Part shown: positions 52,030 through 61,528 of the stretch, in pieces
Numbering within the stretch: position 1 is the stretch's first letter
Layout: each line of letters begins with the position of its first letter
Source: Halospina sp040196175
GTDB taxonomy: Bacteria; Pseudomonadota; Gammaproteobacteria; Pseudomonadales; Oleiphilaceae
Length of the DNA: 64,000 bases
Reading direction: 5' to 3'
Assembly: GCF_040196175.1 (NCBI RefSeq)
Contig: NZ_JBEFNF010000001.1
Coordinates: 1,178,001 to 1,242,000 of the forward strand
Made by a program: the position numbers and the translations under genes
The notes under the pieces: generated by a model
The model's database searches: none
What the model saw: the letters and a program-made list of their open reading frames with translations, nothing else
Told to the model about the DNA's origin: nothing

Positions 52030-52669
52030 ACGCGACAGTATGCGCCTGCATGCCAGAAGCAAGGAAGGGGACGAGCTGATCCACGATCTCCTCGATGGGA
52101 GTATCGACGCCCAGCTTATTCCACAGGATCTCGGTGAGCGCGTCGCTGCTGGAAAGCGTGAAAGCTGTTGCGCCTAGCACGAACTGATTCCGCCAGTAAC
52201 GCTCCACGGCAGACAGTTCCGGCGTGGCATTCTTCAACAGCCGCATGAAACGACCGAAGGTGTGACTGTACTCGGACTCAAGAAACCGCCGGAGATGACC
52301 CTGTGATTGGGTATAGGCAAGGCCCTGAAGACGCATGTAGATGGCAATGCTGCGGTCATGCTGGCGCGGCATTTCCACCAGTGTACTGGTGAGCACGCGG
52401 AGCACTGATTCCAGACAGGGTGGCTCCGGAGCGGATTCAGCCTCAAGCCGATCGAACGCCTCTTCCAATGCAGTACAGAAAGGCGTCAGAAAACGTGCAA
52501 ACACCGCCTGGATAAGCGATTTCTTGGAGCCGAAATGATAGTTGACGGCGGCCAGATTGACCCCCGCCTTGCCCGTAATCATTCGCAGAGAGGTTTCGGA
52601 AAAGCCTCTTTCGGCGAACAGCTCCTCCGCCGCGTCCAGAATCCTGTCCACTGTATCCGACTGCGCCAT
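51995..52669 (-). CDS. psrA: TetR-family transcriptional regulator PsrA
   Basis: PsrA in Pseudomonas senses long-chain fatty acids, represses beta-oxidation genes and itself, and activates rpoS. The 224-residue protein starts MAQSDTVDRILDAAEELFAE, has the TetR helix-turn-helix at about 25-50 (TGKAGVNLAAVNYHFGSK), and the PsrA-type ligand domain (SIAIYMRLQGLAYTQSQGH). ATG at 52669 is supported by the family match; a longer frame to 52699 would run into the operators. Three PsrA-like palindromes lie just upstream. Confidence 0.9.
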   Translation of the reverse strand: MAQSDTVDRILDAAEELFAERGFSETSLRMITGKAGVNLAAVNYHFGSKKSLIQAVFARFLTPFCTALEEAFDRLEAESAPEPPCLESVLRVLTSTLVEMPRQHDRSIAIYMRLQGLAYTQSQGHLRRFLESEYSHTFGRFMRLLKNATPELSAVERYWRNQFVLGATAFTLSSSDALTEILWNKLGVDTPIEEIVDQLVPFLASGMQAHTVAYGNTKESDSGV

Positions 52670-52680
52670 GGAATTCCGCT

Positions 52681-52719
52681 CAAACGTTTGACCAAACAAT
52701 TGTTTGAAACATACGTTTG
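52681..52719. promoter_or_regulatory. Three PsrA-like operators upstream of psrA
   Basis: Within 39 bases lie CAAAC-GTTTG (52681-52690), CAAAC-AATT-GTTTG (52693-52706, a perfect palindrome) and GAAAC-ATAC-GTTTG (52706-52719). The published PsrA consensus is G/C-AAAC-N2-4-GTTTG/C. The sites sit 12 to 50 bases before the psrA ATG, so autoregulation is expected. Confidence 0.8.
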
Positions 52720-52732
52720 AAACACAAAGGTG

Positions 52733-53650
52733 TCAAGGTGATCCCGCAGCGCGCTGATTTCCATGCCCCGTCTCTGGCTCGGGCGCAGGTACCAGGCTCG
52801 GGTCCGTGGCGTCGGCTGCCGAGTTGAGCGGTTCCGTCTCCCCCTCCTCCAGCATCTGTTCGTGAGTGCGCAGATACTCATCCCTGAGACGGTTGTAGGC
52901 CTTTTCCGCTTCAAGTGCAAAGATGAGATAGAGTTGAGCCTGAGCGCGATTGCGGATGCTGTCCACCAGCTGCCCTCGCTCTGAAAGCCTGTAGAGCCCG
53001 GTATAACGGCTGCGCCGCAGGGCCGGATTGTATTCGGCGAGGGAGCGACAGGCCGCTGCCAGGCCGATAGGCCCCTCCAGATGTTCCACATGCCTGCGCG
53101 CCCGATGGAGCAGGCGCCGCCGCCTCAGCAGCAGTTCCATGTGAGACGGTTTCTGCGTGAAGATGTGGCGCACCGCCGGAAGGCCCCAGAGACCAGCCAG
53201 CGCGAGGGCCCCAAAAGCCACCCCGCCTACCAGCGCTGGCACCAGGCTGGCCATACCCGCCAACACCACTGTCGCGAGCACGCTCAGCGTCAACACCCAA
53301 GTGTCACGCCGGCGCCGCGCCTGATTAACCTGATGATGATCCGGCCACCCTGGCATTGCCAGAGTGTCGAAATCCAGCAGTAGCAGGCGCTCACAAACAT
53401 GAAGCAGCTTGCGTCGGCGTTGCTGACGGTGGCGCACGGCTTCACGTGCCGCCTCTTGGGCCGCTTCCGTATCCAGCTCTTCGGATTCCTGCTCATCCGC
53501 AGACTGACCGGAGTCACCGGTAACCGAATCGCCCGAAGCGGCAGGATCGTCCTGTTCCCGGGACTCCGGTTCCTGAGCCTGAATCGTTTCCAGTCTACCA
53601 CCGGGGTGAACCCGCGGTTCCTCCGGCGGTTCGGGCTGCTGCTGCGCCAT
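52733..53650 (-). CDS. Uncharacterised membrane protein with acidic N terminus
   Basis: I do not recognise this protein of about 305 residues. The first 90 residues are Pro/Glu/Ser-rich and likely disordered; a basic helical stretch follows (AAREAVRHRQQRRRKLLHVCERLLLL is its core, split here at residues 95-120), then two membrane helices (WVLTLSVLATVVLAGMA and GVAFGALALAGLWGL), and a helical, Arg-rich cytoplasmic region ending in a Pro/Glu-rich tail. ATG at 53650 has GGAG upstream; an ATG at 53695 is also open. It is on the opposite strand to the CBS gene and lies before psrA, whose promoter it faces. Confidence 0.6.
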   Translation of the reverse strand: MAQQQPEPPEEPRVHPGGRLETIQAQEPESREQDDPAASGDSVTGDSGQSADEQESEELDTEAAQEAAREAVRHRQQRRRKLLHVCERLLLLDFDTLAMPGWPDHHQVNQARRRRDTWVLTLSVLATVVLAGMASLVPALVGGVAFGALALAGLWGLPAVRHIFTQKPSHMELLLRRRRLLHRARRHVEHLEGPIGLAAACRSLAEYNPALRRSRYTGLYRLSERGQLVDSIRNRAQAQLYLIFALEAEKAYNRLRDEYLRTHEQMLEEGETEPLNSAADATDPSLVPAPEPETGHGNQRAAGSP

Positions 53651-53810
53651 CCCACTCTCCGCGTCAGTGTCCCTGTATTGGGTAACGGCTGTCATTAAGG
53701 GACCTTGAGCGTGCCAGAGACCTCCTCCTCTGGCATGTCTTGGCAGCGTAGCGTATTCTGACCCACCCTGTATCCATTGAACAAAAACCTTTACACAGAG
53801 GCATGGCTCC

Positions 53811-54233
53811 ATGACCACCGCACCGAAAATCCTGGTTCGCGACTATATGCGCTCGCTGTCACTCTGGTTCTCGCCTTCCGATCCGGTTGAGAAAGTGGCG
53901 GCAACGCTGGTCAAGCAGGGCGAGTTGGGCGCACCGGTTCTCGACGAACACAAGCGACTCATCGGCTTTGTCACGGAACAGGACTGCATCAAAGAAATGC
54001 TCAACGACTCCTACTACGCTCAGGAGCACCAGCTGGTAAGCGACATCATGTCCCGGCGAACCGTTTCCGTCGTTCCGGATGAGGATGTTACTCACCTCGC
54101 CGAGGAGATGCTGGGAGCCAAGCCCAAGATTTACCCGGTTGTCGACAACAGTCGGGTTATCGGTGTTATCACCCGTGGCGATGTTCTGCGCGCCCTGAGC
54201 CGTGTGCGTAATACGGGTCACGGCCACATCTGA
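53811..54233 (+). CDS. Tandem CBS domain protein
   Basis: The 140-residue protein is a pair of CBS motifs: the first at about 10-70 (MRSLSLWFSPSDPVEKVAAT ... GFVTEQDCIKEM) and the second at about 78-135 (IMSRRTVSVVPDEDVTHLAE ... GVITRGDVLRAL). Such pairs bind adenosine nucleotides or S-adenosylmethionine and act as regulatory modules, usually with a partner protein. No partner is evident. ATG at 53811. ribE follows 12 bases later and may be cotranscribed. Confidence 0.9.
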   Translation: MTTAPKILVRDYMRSLSLWFSPSDPVEKVAATLVKQGELGAPVLDEHKRLIGFVTEQDCIKEMLNDSYYAQEHQLVSDIMSRRTVSVVPDEDVTHLAEEMLGAKPKIYPVVDNSRVIGVITRGDVLRALSRVRNTGHGHI

Positions 54234-54245
54234 GAGGGCGCTGAT

Positions 54246-54869
54246 ATGTTCACAGGCATTGTTCAGGGCATAGCACGCGTTAACGCCATTGAGCGGCTGG
54301 CCGGACTGCACCGCATCCGCCTGGATTGCCCCGAAGGCTTTATCAACAATGTTGAGATCGGCGCTTCTGTGGCGGTCAACGGTGCCTGCCTGACGGTTAC
54401 GAGCGCCTGGCCGGCCGACCACCAGGCCGCCTTTGACGTCATGATGGAAACGCTGGGGGTCACCACTCTGGGGGAGCTACAGGAAGGCGATCCCGTCAAC
54501 GTCGAACGAGCAGCCCGGATAGGTGATGAGATTGGTGGGCACCTGCTATCTGGTCATGTCCACTGTATGGCGTCAGTCAGTAGCGTCGAAGCGCCCGAAA
54601 ACAATCGGCGGCTGGCCTTTTCGGTGCCATCAGCCTGGCGCCCCTACCTCATCAACAAAGGGTACATTGCAGTGGATGGCGCCAGCTTGACGATTGCAGA
54701 ACTGACTGACGACGGTTTTGCCGTCTACCTCATACCGGAGACATTGCGGTCCACGCGCTTTGGCTCGCTCCATGAAGGGAATCGGGTGAACATCGAGATT
54801 GACCACCAGACCCAGACCATCATCGACACTCTGGCGCACCTTGATCTCACTCCGCGCGGGGCCGACTGA
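54246..54869 (+). CDS. ribE: Riboflavin synthase, alpha subunit
   Basis: Dismutates two 6,7-dimethyl-8-ribityllumazines to riboflavin. The 207-residue product has the two lumazine-binding repeats: MFTGIVQGIARV with NGACLTVTS, and HLLSGHVHCMA with AVDGASLTIAEL. It stands alone, away from any rib operon, with no FMN riboswitch in the 12-base gap upstream, so it may be a second copy; lumazine-binding paralogues cannot be wholly excluded. It is convergent with gcvT. A GCGGGG/CCCCGC hairpin spans its stop codon. Confidence 0.9.
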   Translation: MFTGIVQGIARVNAIERLAGLHRIRLDCPEGFINNVEIGASVAVNGACLTVTSAWPADHQAAFDVMMETLGVTTLGELQEGDPVNVERAARIGDEIGGHLLSGHVHCMASVSSVEAPENNRRLAFSVPSAWRPYLINKGYIAVDGASLTIAELTDDGFAVYLIPETLRSTRFGSLHEGNRVNIEIDHQTQTIIDTLAHLDLTPRGAD

Positions 54870-54888
54870 CCCCGCACGCGGCAGCCTT

Positions 54889-56013
54889 TCAGCGCTGATA
54901 ACCGGGCTGCAGAAATGGCATAGAGGATACGGTCATGCTCCGGCGCTTGCCGCGCACATCCGCTTCAACCGTGGTGCCGTTTGCCGCCAGATCCGTGCGC
55001 AGATAACCCATCGCAATGGGAGCACCGACACTCGCAGCAAAGTTACCACTGGTCACCTCACCAATGGCCTCTTCTCCGCCTTCAGCATAAAGTACCGCGC
55101 CTTCTCGCACCGGCGCCTTGCCCTCGGCAACCAGCCCAACACGCTTGCGCTCCAGCGAGCCCTCGCGCATCTGCTGCAGAATCCGCTGCGCGCCCGGGAA
55201 GCCACCCTCACGTTCGCCACCGATCCGGCGCGGCTTGCCTACAGCCCAGCCGAGTGAGGCCTCAACCGGGGTGGTATGGACAGTAATGTCATGACCGTAG
55301 AGACAGAGCCCAGCCTCAAGGCGTAGCGAGTCCCGTGCACCGAGGCCCACAGGCTCAACGCCATCGTCTTCAAGAAGACGTCGGACCAGCGGCTCCGCTA
55401 CCTCGTTGGGCACGGAAATCTCATAGCCATCCTCGCCGGTGTAACCGCTGCGGGAGATGATTGCCTGGCTGTCGAGCAGCGTCATGAACTTGTTGTCCAT
55501 GAACTTCATATCCCTGACCTGGGGCTGCAGCTGCGCCAGCGCTTGCTCAGCCTTCGGGCCCTGCAGCGCAATCAGCGCCCTGTCGGTCATTTCGGTCAGG
55601 GTCACGGAAGACGGCAGACCAGCGCGTAGATGGGCAATATCCTCGGCTCTGCAGGCGGCATTGACCACCAGATAGAAGCCGTCCTCATGCCGACTGATCA
55701 TCAGGTCGTCCAGAATGCCGCCATCCTCGTTGGTGAACAGACCATAACGCTGCCGATGCACGCCCAGCCCGACGAGATCTGCCGGGACCATGGCCTCCAG
55801 CGCCTCGGCGATGCCCTCACCGCTGAGCCAGACCTGCCCCATGTGCGAGACATCAAAAAGCCCTGCCGCTTCTCGTGTGTGGAGATGCTCCTGCTTAATT
55901 CCCGCAGGATACTGCACCGGCATGCTGTAGCCCGCAAAGGGCACCATGCGCGCACCAAGTTCCTCATGAAGGGCCGTCAGCGGCGTTGTCTGCATTGCCT
56001 GATCATTCGCCAT
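54889..56013 (-). CDS. gcvT: Glycine cleavage system T protein (aminomethyltransferase)
   Basis: Transfers the methylene group from the H-protein aminomethyl arm to tetrahydrofolate. The 374-residue product has VPFAGYSMPVQYPAG, GLFDVSHMGQV, SRSGYTGEDGYEISVP and DSLRLEAGLCLYGHD, all family signatures. ATG at 56013 has AGGAG upstream. It is not in the gcvH-gcvP operon; it lies downstream of the XRE-cupin regulator with its own promoter and operator. Confidence 0.97.
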   Translation of the reverse strand: MANDQAMQTTPLTALHEELGARMVPFAGYSMPVQYPAGIKQEHLHTREAAGLFDVSHMGQVWLSGEGIAEALEAMVPADLVGLGVHRQRYGLFTNEDGGILDDLMISRHEDGFYLVVNAACRAEDIAHLRAGLPSSVTLTEMTDRALIALQGPKAEQALAQLQPQVRDMKFMDNKFMTLLDSQAIISRSGYTGEDGYEISVPNEVAEPLVRRLLEDDGVEPVGLGARDSLRLEAGLCLYGHDITVHTTPVEASLGWAVGKPRRIGGEREGGFPGAQRILQQMREGSLERKRVGLVAEGKAPVREGAVLYAEGGEEAIGEVTSGNFAASVGAPIAMGYLRTDLAANGTTVEADVRGKRRSMTVSSMPFLQPGYQR

Positions 56014-56076
56014 GAGCCTGTTTCTCCTGTTGCTGTTTGAGAGCCCGTTCCGCTGGCAGCTCCGGTCGGACTGCTA

Positions 56077-56122
56077 TGGATAGCACCATGATGCCGCATT
56101 TCCAATCGGAAACAAAGTTTCC
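56077..56122 (-). promoter_or_regulatory. gcvT promoter overlapped by an XRE-type palindromic operator
   Basis: Two palindromes overlap here: TTTCC-AATC-GGAAA (56099-56112) and GGAAAC-AAA-GTTTCC (56108-56122). On the minus strand TTGGAA (56100-56105) and TATCCA (56077-56082), 17 bases apart, form a plausible promoter for gcvT, so the operator covers the -35. The same TTTCC-N4-GGAAA pattern precedes gcvH. Confidence 0.6.
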
Positions 56123-56124
56123 TG

Positions 56125-56760
56125 TCAGGCAGTCACCCAGAGCACTTCCGCATCGTCCTCGCTAACGGAAACCAGCATATGGCCCATTGTGCAGTCGTAA
56201 TAGGCACTGTCACCGGTTTCCAGGCGCACCGGTTCGTAAAACTCGGTGTAGAACAGGATGGCGCCACTGAGCACGTACAGAAATTCCTCGCCGTCGTGCC
56301 GGATCCATTCCGGAAAATCTTCAAACGCTCGCGCGCGTACACGTGTCGTAAAAGGGACCATCTTCTTGTGGCTGAGGTCCGTTGCCAGAAGCTCGTGCTC
56401 ATAAGTGGCAGTCGGATGAGGCCTGCCCTCACTGCGGCGCGTGATATCACGCCGGCCCGATGGCTGCGCACTGTTGCTGGGCTCTGTGAACAGCTGCGGC
56501 AGGTCAATACCAAGGCCCGTCACCAGCTTGTTCACGACTGAAAAGGTGGGTGAGATCTGCTCGTTCTCGATTTTTGACAGCGTTGACCTCGCCAGTCCTG
56601 TCAGCTTGCTGGCCTCCTCCAGTGTCAGACTCTGACCCAGCCGGAGCCCCCGGACACGTTCGCCCAGCCGCAGCGGCTGTAGAGTGGCTTCGGTCTCGCC
56701 GCGCTGGACCTGCAGGGTCTCATGGAGCGGCTCCCGCATGTTGTCGCTGTCCTCGGCCAT
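56125..56760 (-). CDS. XRE-family regulator with C-terminal cupin domain
   Basis: The 211-residue protein has an N-terminal helix-turn-helix at about 29-85 (LTLEEASKLTGLARSTLSKIENEQ) and a cupin domain at about 120-211 (PEWIRHDGEEFLYVLSGAI, GDSAYYDCTMGHMLVSV) that is expected to bind a small effector. It lies between gcvT and the divergent gcvHP; a similar regulator sits at the Vibrio gcv locus. The matched palindromes on both sides suggest it controls both transcripts. The effector may be glycine or a C1-related compound, by context only. Confidence 0.85.
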   Translation of the reverse strand: MAEDSDNMREPLHETLQVQRGETEATLQPLRLGERVRGLRLGQSLTLEEASKLTGLARSTLSKIENEQISPTFSVVNKLVTGLGIDLPQLFTEPSNSAQPSGRRDITRRSEGRPHPTATYEHELLATDLSHKKMVPFTTRVRARAFEDFPEWIRHDGEEFLYVLSGAILFYTEFYEPVRLETGDSAYYDCTMGHMLVSVSEDDAEVLWVTA

Positions 56761-56770
56761 GATTCGCGTG

Positions 56771-56784
56771 TTTCCTATAGGAAA
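56771..56784. promoter_or_regulatory. XRE-type operator before gcvH
   Basis: TTTCC-TATA-GGAAA is a perfect palindrome 10 bases before the XRE start and upstream of the gcvH -35. A further half-site (GGGAAAA) lies at 56799-56805 within the gcvH promoter spacer. The palindrome matches that at gcvT in arms and spacing. Confidence 0.65.
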
Positions 56785-56790
56785 TTTACG

Positions 56791-56819
56791 TTGTTTGTGG
56801 GAAAATCCGTTGTTAATCT
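56791..56819 (+). promoter_or_regulatory. Predicted gcvHP promoter
   Basis: TTGTTT (56791-56796), 17 bases, TAATCT (56814-56819). The start point would lie about 45 bases before gcvH. The bases between do not resemble a glycine riboswitch. Confidence 0.4.
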
Positions 56820-56869
56820 AACACACACAGCACGACAACCACATGACCGCGCAGCAGGAGGACGGAGCG

Positions 56870-57262
56870 ATGACAACGACGCCTGAGGAACTTCTCTACA
56901 CCCCGAGCCACGAATGGATCCGTGACAATGCCGACGGCACAGTCACCATGGGCATTACCGACCACGCCCAGGACCAGCTTGGCGACGTCGTCTTCGTGGA
57001 ACTGCCTGAATCTGACGAGAGCTTCGCCAAGGGCGATGAGCTGGCGGTTGTGGAATCCGTAAAGTCCGCATCCGATATCTATTCGCCTGTCAGCGGCACT
57101 ATAGAGAGCGTGAACGAAGCGCTTGAAGATGCTCCGGAAACGGTCAACGAACACTGCTACGGGGACGGCTGGATGGTACGCATCAAGCTGGACAACCCGG
57201 ATGAACTCTCTGAACTCCTGTCGGCCGAGCGCTATCAGGAGCTCGCCGACGACGAAGCCTGA
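56870..57262 (+). CDS. gcvH: Glycine cleavage system H protein
   Basis: Lipoyl carrier that shuttles the aminomethyl group between the P, T and L proteins. The 130-residue product has the lipoylation Lys65 in VVESVKSASDIYSPVSG. ATG at 56870 lies directly behind GGAGGACGGAG and gives the family N terminus (TTPEELLYTPSHEWI). gcvP follows 15 bases later. Confidence 0.97.
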   Translation: MTTTPEELLYTPSHEWIRDNADGTVTMGITDHAQDQLGDVVFVELPESDESFAKGDELAVVESVKSASDIYSPVSGTIESVNEALEDAPETVNEHCYGDGWMVRIKLDNPDELSELLSAERYQELADDEA

Positions 57263-57277
57263 CCCAGGAGGTAGCTT

Positions 57278-60154
<2,877 letters not shown>

Positions 60155-60166
60155 AGTTTTTACTCC

Positions 60167-60201
60167 GATTAGGGTGATTATTCTAAATTTTCACCCTAAT
60201 C
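60167..60201. repeat. Perfect 11-base inverted repeat after gcvP
   Basis: GATTAGGGTGA (60167-60177) and TCACCCTAATC (60191-60201) are separated by 13 A/T-rich bases. A smaller inverted repeat, GGAGTA/TACTCC, spans the gcvP stop just before. There is no T run after the stem, so it is not a classic terminator; a regulatory or operator role for the next gene is possible. Confidence 0.7.
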
Positions 60202-60278
60202 TGGGCACAGAACTCAACAGCAGCAGGGCGAGTTTCCCCATAGCTGATGAGAAGTCCCCAGAAAGGCAGGGTGCGACC

Positions 60279-60698
60279 ATGAGCGATCTCAAACGCAGGA
60301 TTCAGGAACAAACCGGCCAGCAGTGGCAAAACGCTTCCCAAGAGTTTCAACATGTACTCAGGGAGCTTGGCGCCAAGGATGCGGAAAACGAATCGTTTCA
60401 GGATATGATCCGGGCTATTCGGGAGAAAAACCCCTCCTTGCGTGACCTCATGTTCAACATGGACGCAGCTACCTATGACACGCGCAAGCGCCTGTCATGG
60501 AATGCGCATATGACCTCCGCCTATATCATGAACCAGGTCGAGGCTTCATACATCAATGAGCTCAAGCCGATGGTGGCCAATTACCGCCAGCAGGCAACTC
60601 AGCGCCTTGAAGCCCTACTGAGTCAGGTGCGCAGCATGCGCGAGCGTTTCCAGGCTGCCGCTTCAGAAGATGCTGGTACAGTTGGTACACAAAATTAA
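60279..60698 (+). CDS. Uncharacterised small soluble protein
   Basis: I do not recognise this 139-residue protein. It is predicted to be almost entirely helical, with charged and Gln-rich segments (LKRRIQEQTGQQWQNASQEF) and a C-terminal coiled coil (RLEALLSQVRSMRERFQAAA). There is no signal peptide, membrane helix or cysteine. I chose ATG at 60279, preceded by AGGCAGGG; a longer frame has no support and overlaps the inverted repeat. It is followed by a strong terminator. Confidence 0.65.
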   Translation: MSDLKRRIQEQTGQQWQNASQEFQHVLRELGAKDAENESFQDMIRAIREKNPSLRDLMFNMDAATYDTRKRLSWNAHMTSAYIMNQVEASYINELKPMVANYRQQATQRLEALLSQVRSMRERFQAAASEDAGTVGTQN

Positions 60699-60732
60699 GC
60701 GCCTACCTGGTTCCTCCAGGTATACCCCTCCT

Positions 60733-60760
60733 CCCCGTGCCTTTTAGCACGGGGTTTTTT
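60733..60760 (+). terminator. Rho-independent terminator after the 60279-60698 gene
   Basis: CCCCGTGC / GCACGGGG with a six-base loop is followed by six T on the plus strand. It also overlaps the 3' end of the convergent msrA. Confidence 0.93.
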
Positions 60761-61397
60761 ATGCATAAAGAACGCCGGTGCCCCCCAGTCCGCAATAACC
60801 TCCAGGGTTTTTATGCAAGTACTGCTGATGCCAATCTTCTGCATAATAGAAAACCACGCCCTGAGCCAGTTCAGTTGTGATAGCGCTCTGCCCAGCGGTC
60901 GCCAGTGCCTTGCCATAGGCCACCATCGAAGCGTCCGCAACCGCCAGGCTCCGGTCATCCGGCAGATAAAGAGCGGATCGATACTGCGTCCCCACGTCAT
61001 TACCTTGGCGCATCCCCTGGGTTGGATCGTGATTTTCCCAGAAAACTTTTAGAAGCGTTTCCAGCGCCAATGTGTTCGGATCATACAGAACCCGGACTGC
61101 CTCGGTGTGGCCTGTACGGCCACTGCAGACCTCGTCGTAAGTAGGGTTCGGCGTGTAACCACCGGCATAGCCGACCGCTGTTGTATACACCCCATCCAGC
61201 TGCCAGAAGCACCGCTCCGCGCCCCAGAAACAGCCCATGCCAACAACCAGTTCCCGGCAATGATCCGGAAAAGGCGGAAGCAGCGGCGTACCCAGAACCG
61301 CGTGCCGGTTGGTTATACGCATTTCAGTTGCGCGTCCTGACAACGCCTCGTCCGGCGTTACCATTCGCATTTTCTCGCTGTTGAAAAGGTGCCACAT
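60759..61397 (-). CDS. msrA: Peptide-methionine (S)-S-oxide reductase MsrA
   Basis: Repairs oxidised methionine residues. The 212-residue product, the same length as E. coli MsrA, has the catalytic Cys56 in GMGCFWGAERCFW, the WENHDPTQ motif, and the resolving cysteine in GGYCGLGGTG at the C terminus. ATG at 61397 (MWHLFNSEKMRMV) has AGGAG nine bases upstream. It is convergent with the unknown gene before it and is separated from aceA by a terminator. Confidence 0.96.
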   Translation of the reverse strand: MWHLFNSEKMRMVTPDEALSGRATEMRITNRHAVLGTPLLPPFPDHCRELVVGMGCFWGAERCFWQLDGVYTTAVGYAGGYTPNPTYDEVCSGRTGHTEAVRVLYDPNTLALETLLKVFWENHDPTQGMRQGNDVGTQYRSALYLPDDRSLAVADASMVAYGKALATAGQSAITTELAQGVVFYYAEDWHQQYLHKNPGGYCGLGGTGVLYA

Positions 61398-61451
61398 AAC
61401 CGGATCTCCTAAAGACCTGTGAAAGTTCAAGGATAACGGACAGCTACCCAC

Positions 61452-61484
61452 AAAAAACCCCCTGCCGGAATCCGACAGGGGGTT
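61452..61484 (-). terminator. Rho-independent terminator after aceA
   Basis: On the minus strand AACCCCCTGTCGG / CCGGCAGGGGGTT forms a 13-base stem (one G:T pair) with a three-base loop, then a run of T. It lies 45 bases past the aceA stop. Confidence 0.92.
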
Positions 61485-61528
61485 CTGTATCGACGCGGCC
61501 CACGGGGGCCGCAACACCGCAACCGTTC

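Noticed and set aside
52670..52699. Longer psrA start at 52699
   Set aside because: It would use TTG, place coding sequence over the operators, and extend past the conserved PsrA N terminus.
54234..54245. Possible FMN riboswitch before ribE
   Set aside because: Only 12 bases separate the CBS gene and ribE, too few for an aptamer.
56014..56098. Possible glycine riboswitch before gcvT
   Set aside because: The conserved paired-aptamer motifs are not visible in this stretch or before gcvH; palindromic operators explain regulation better.
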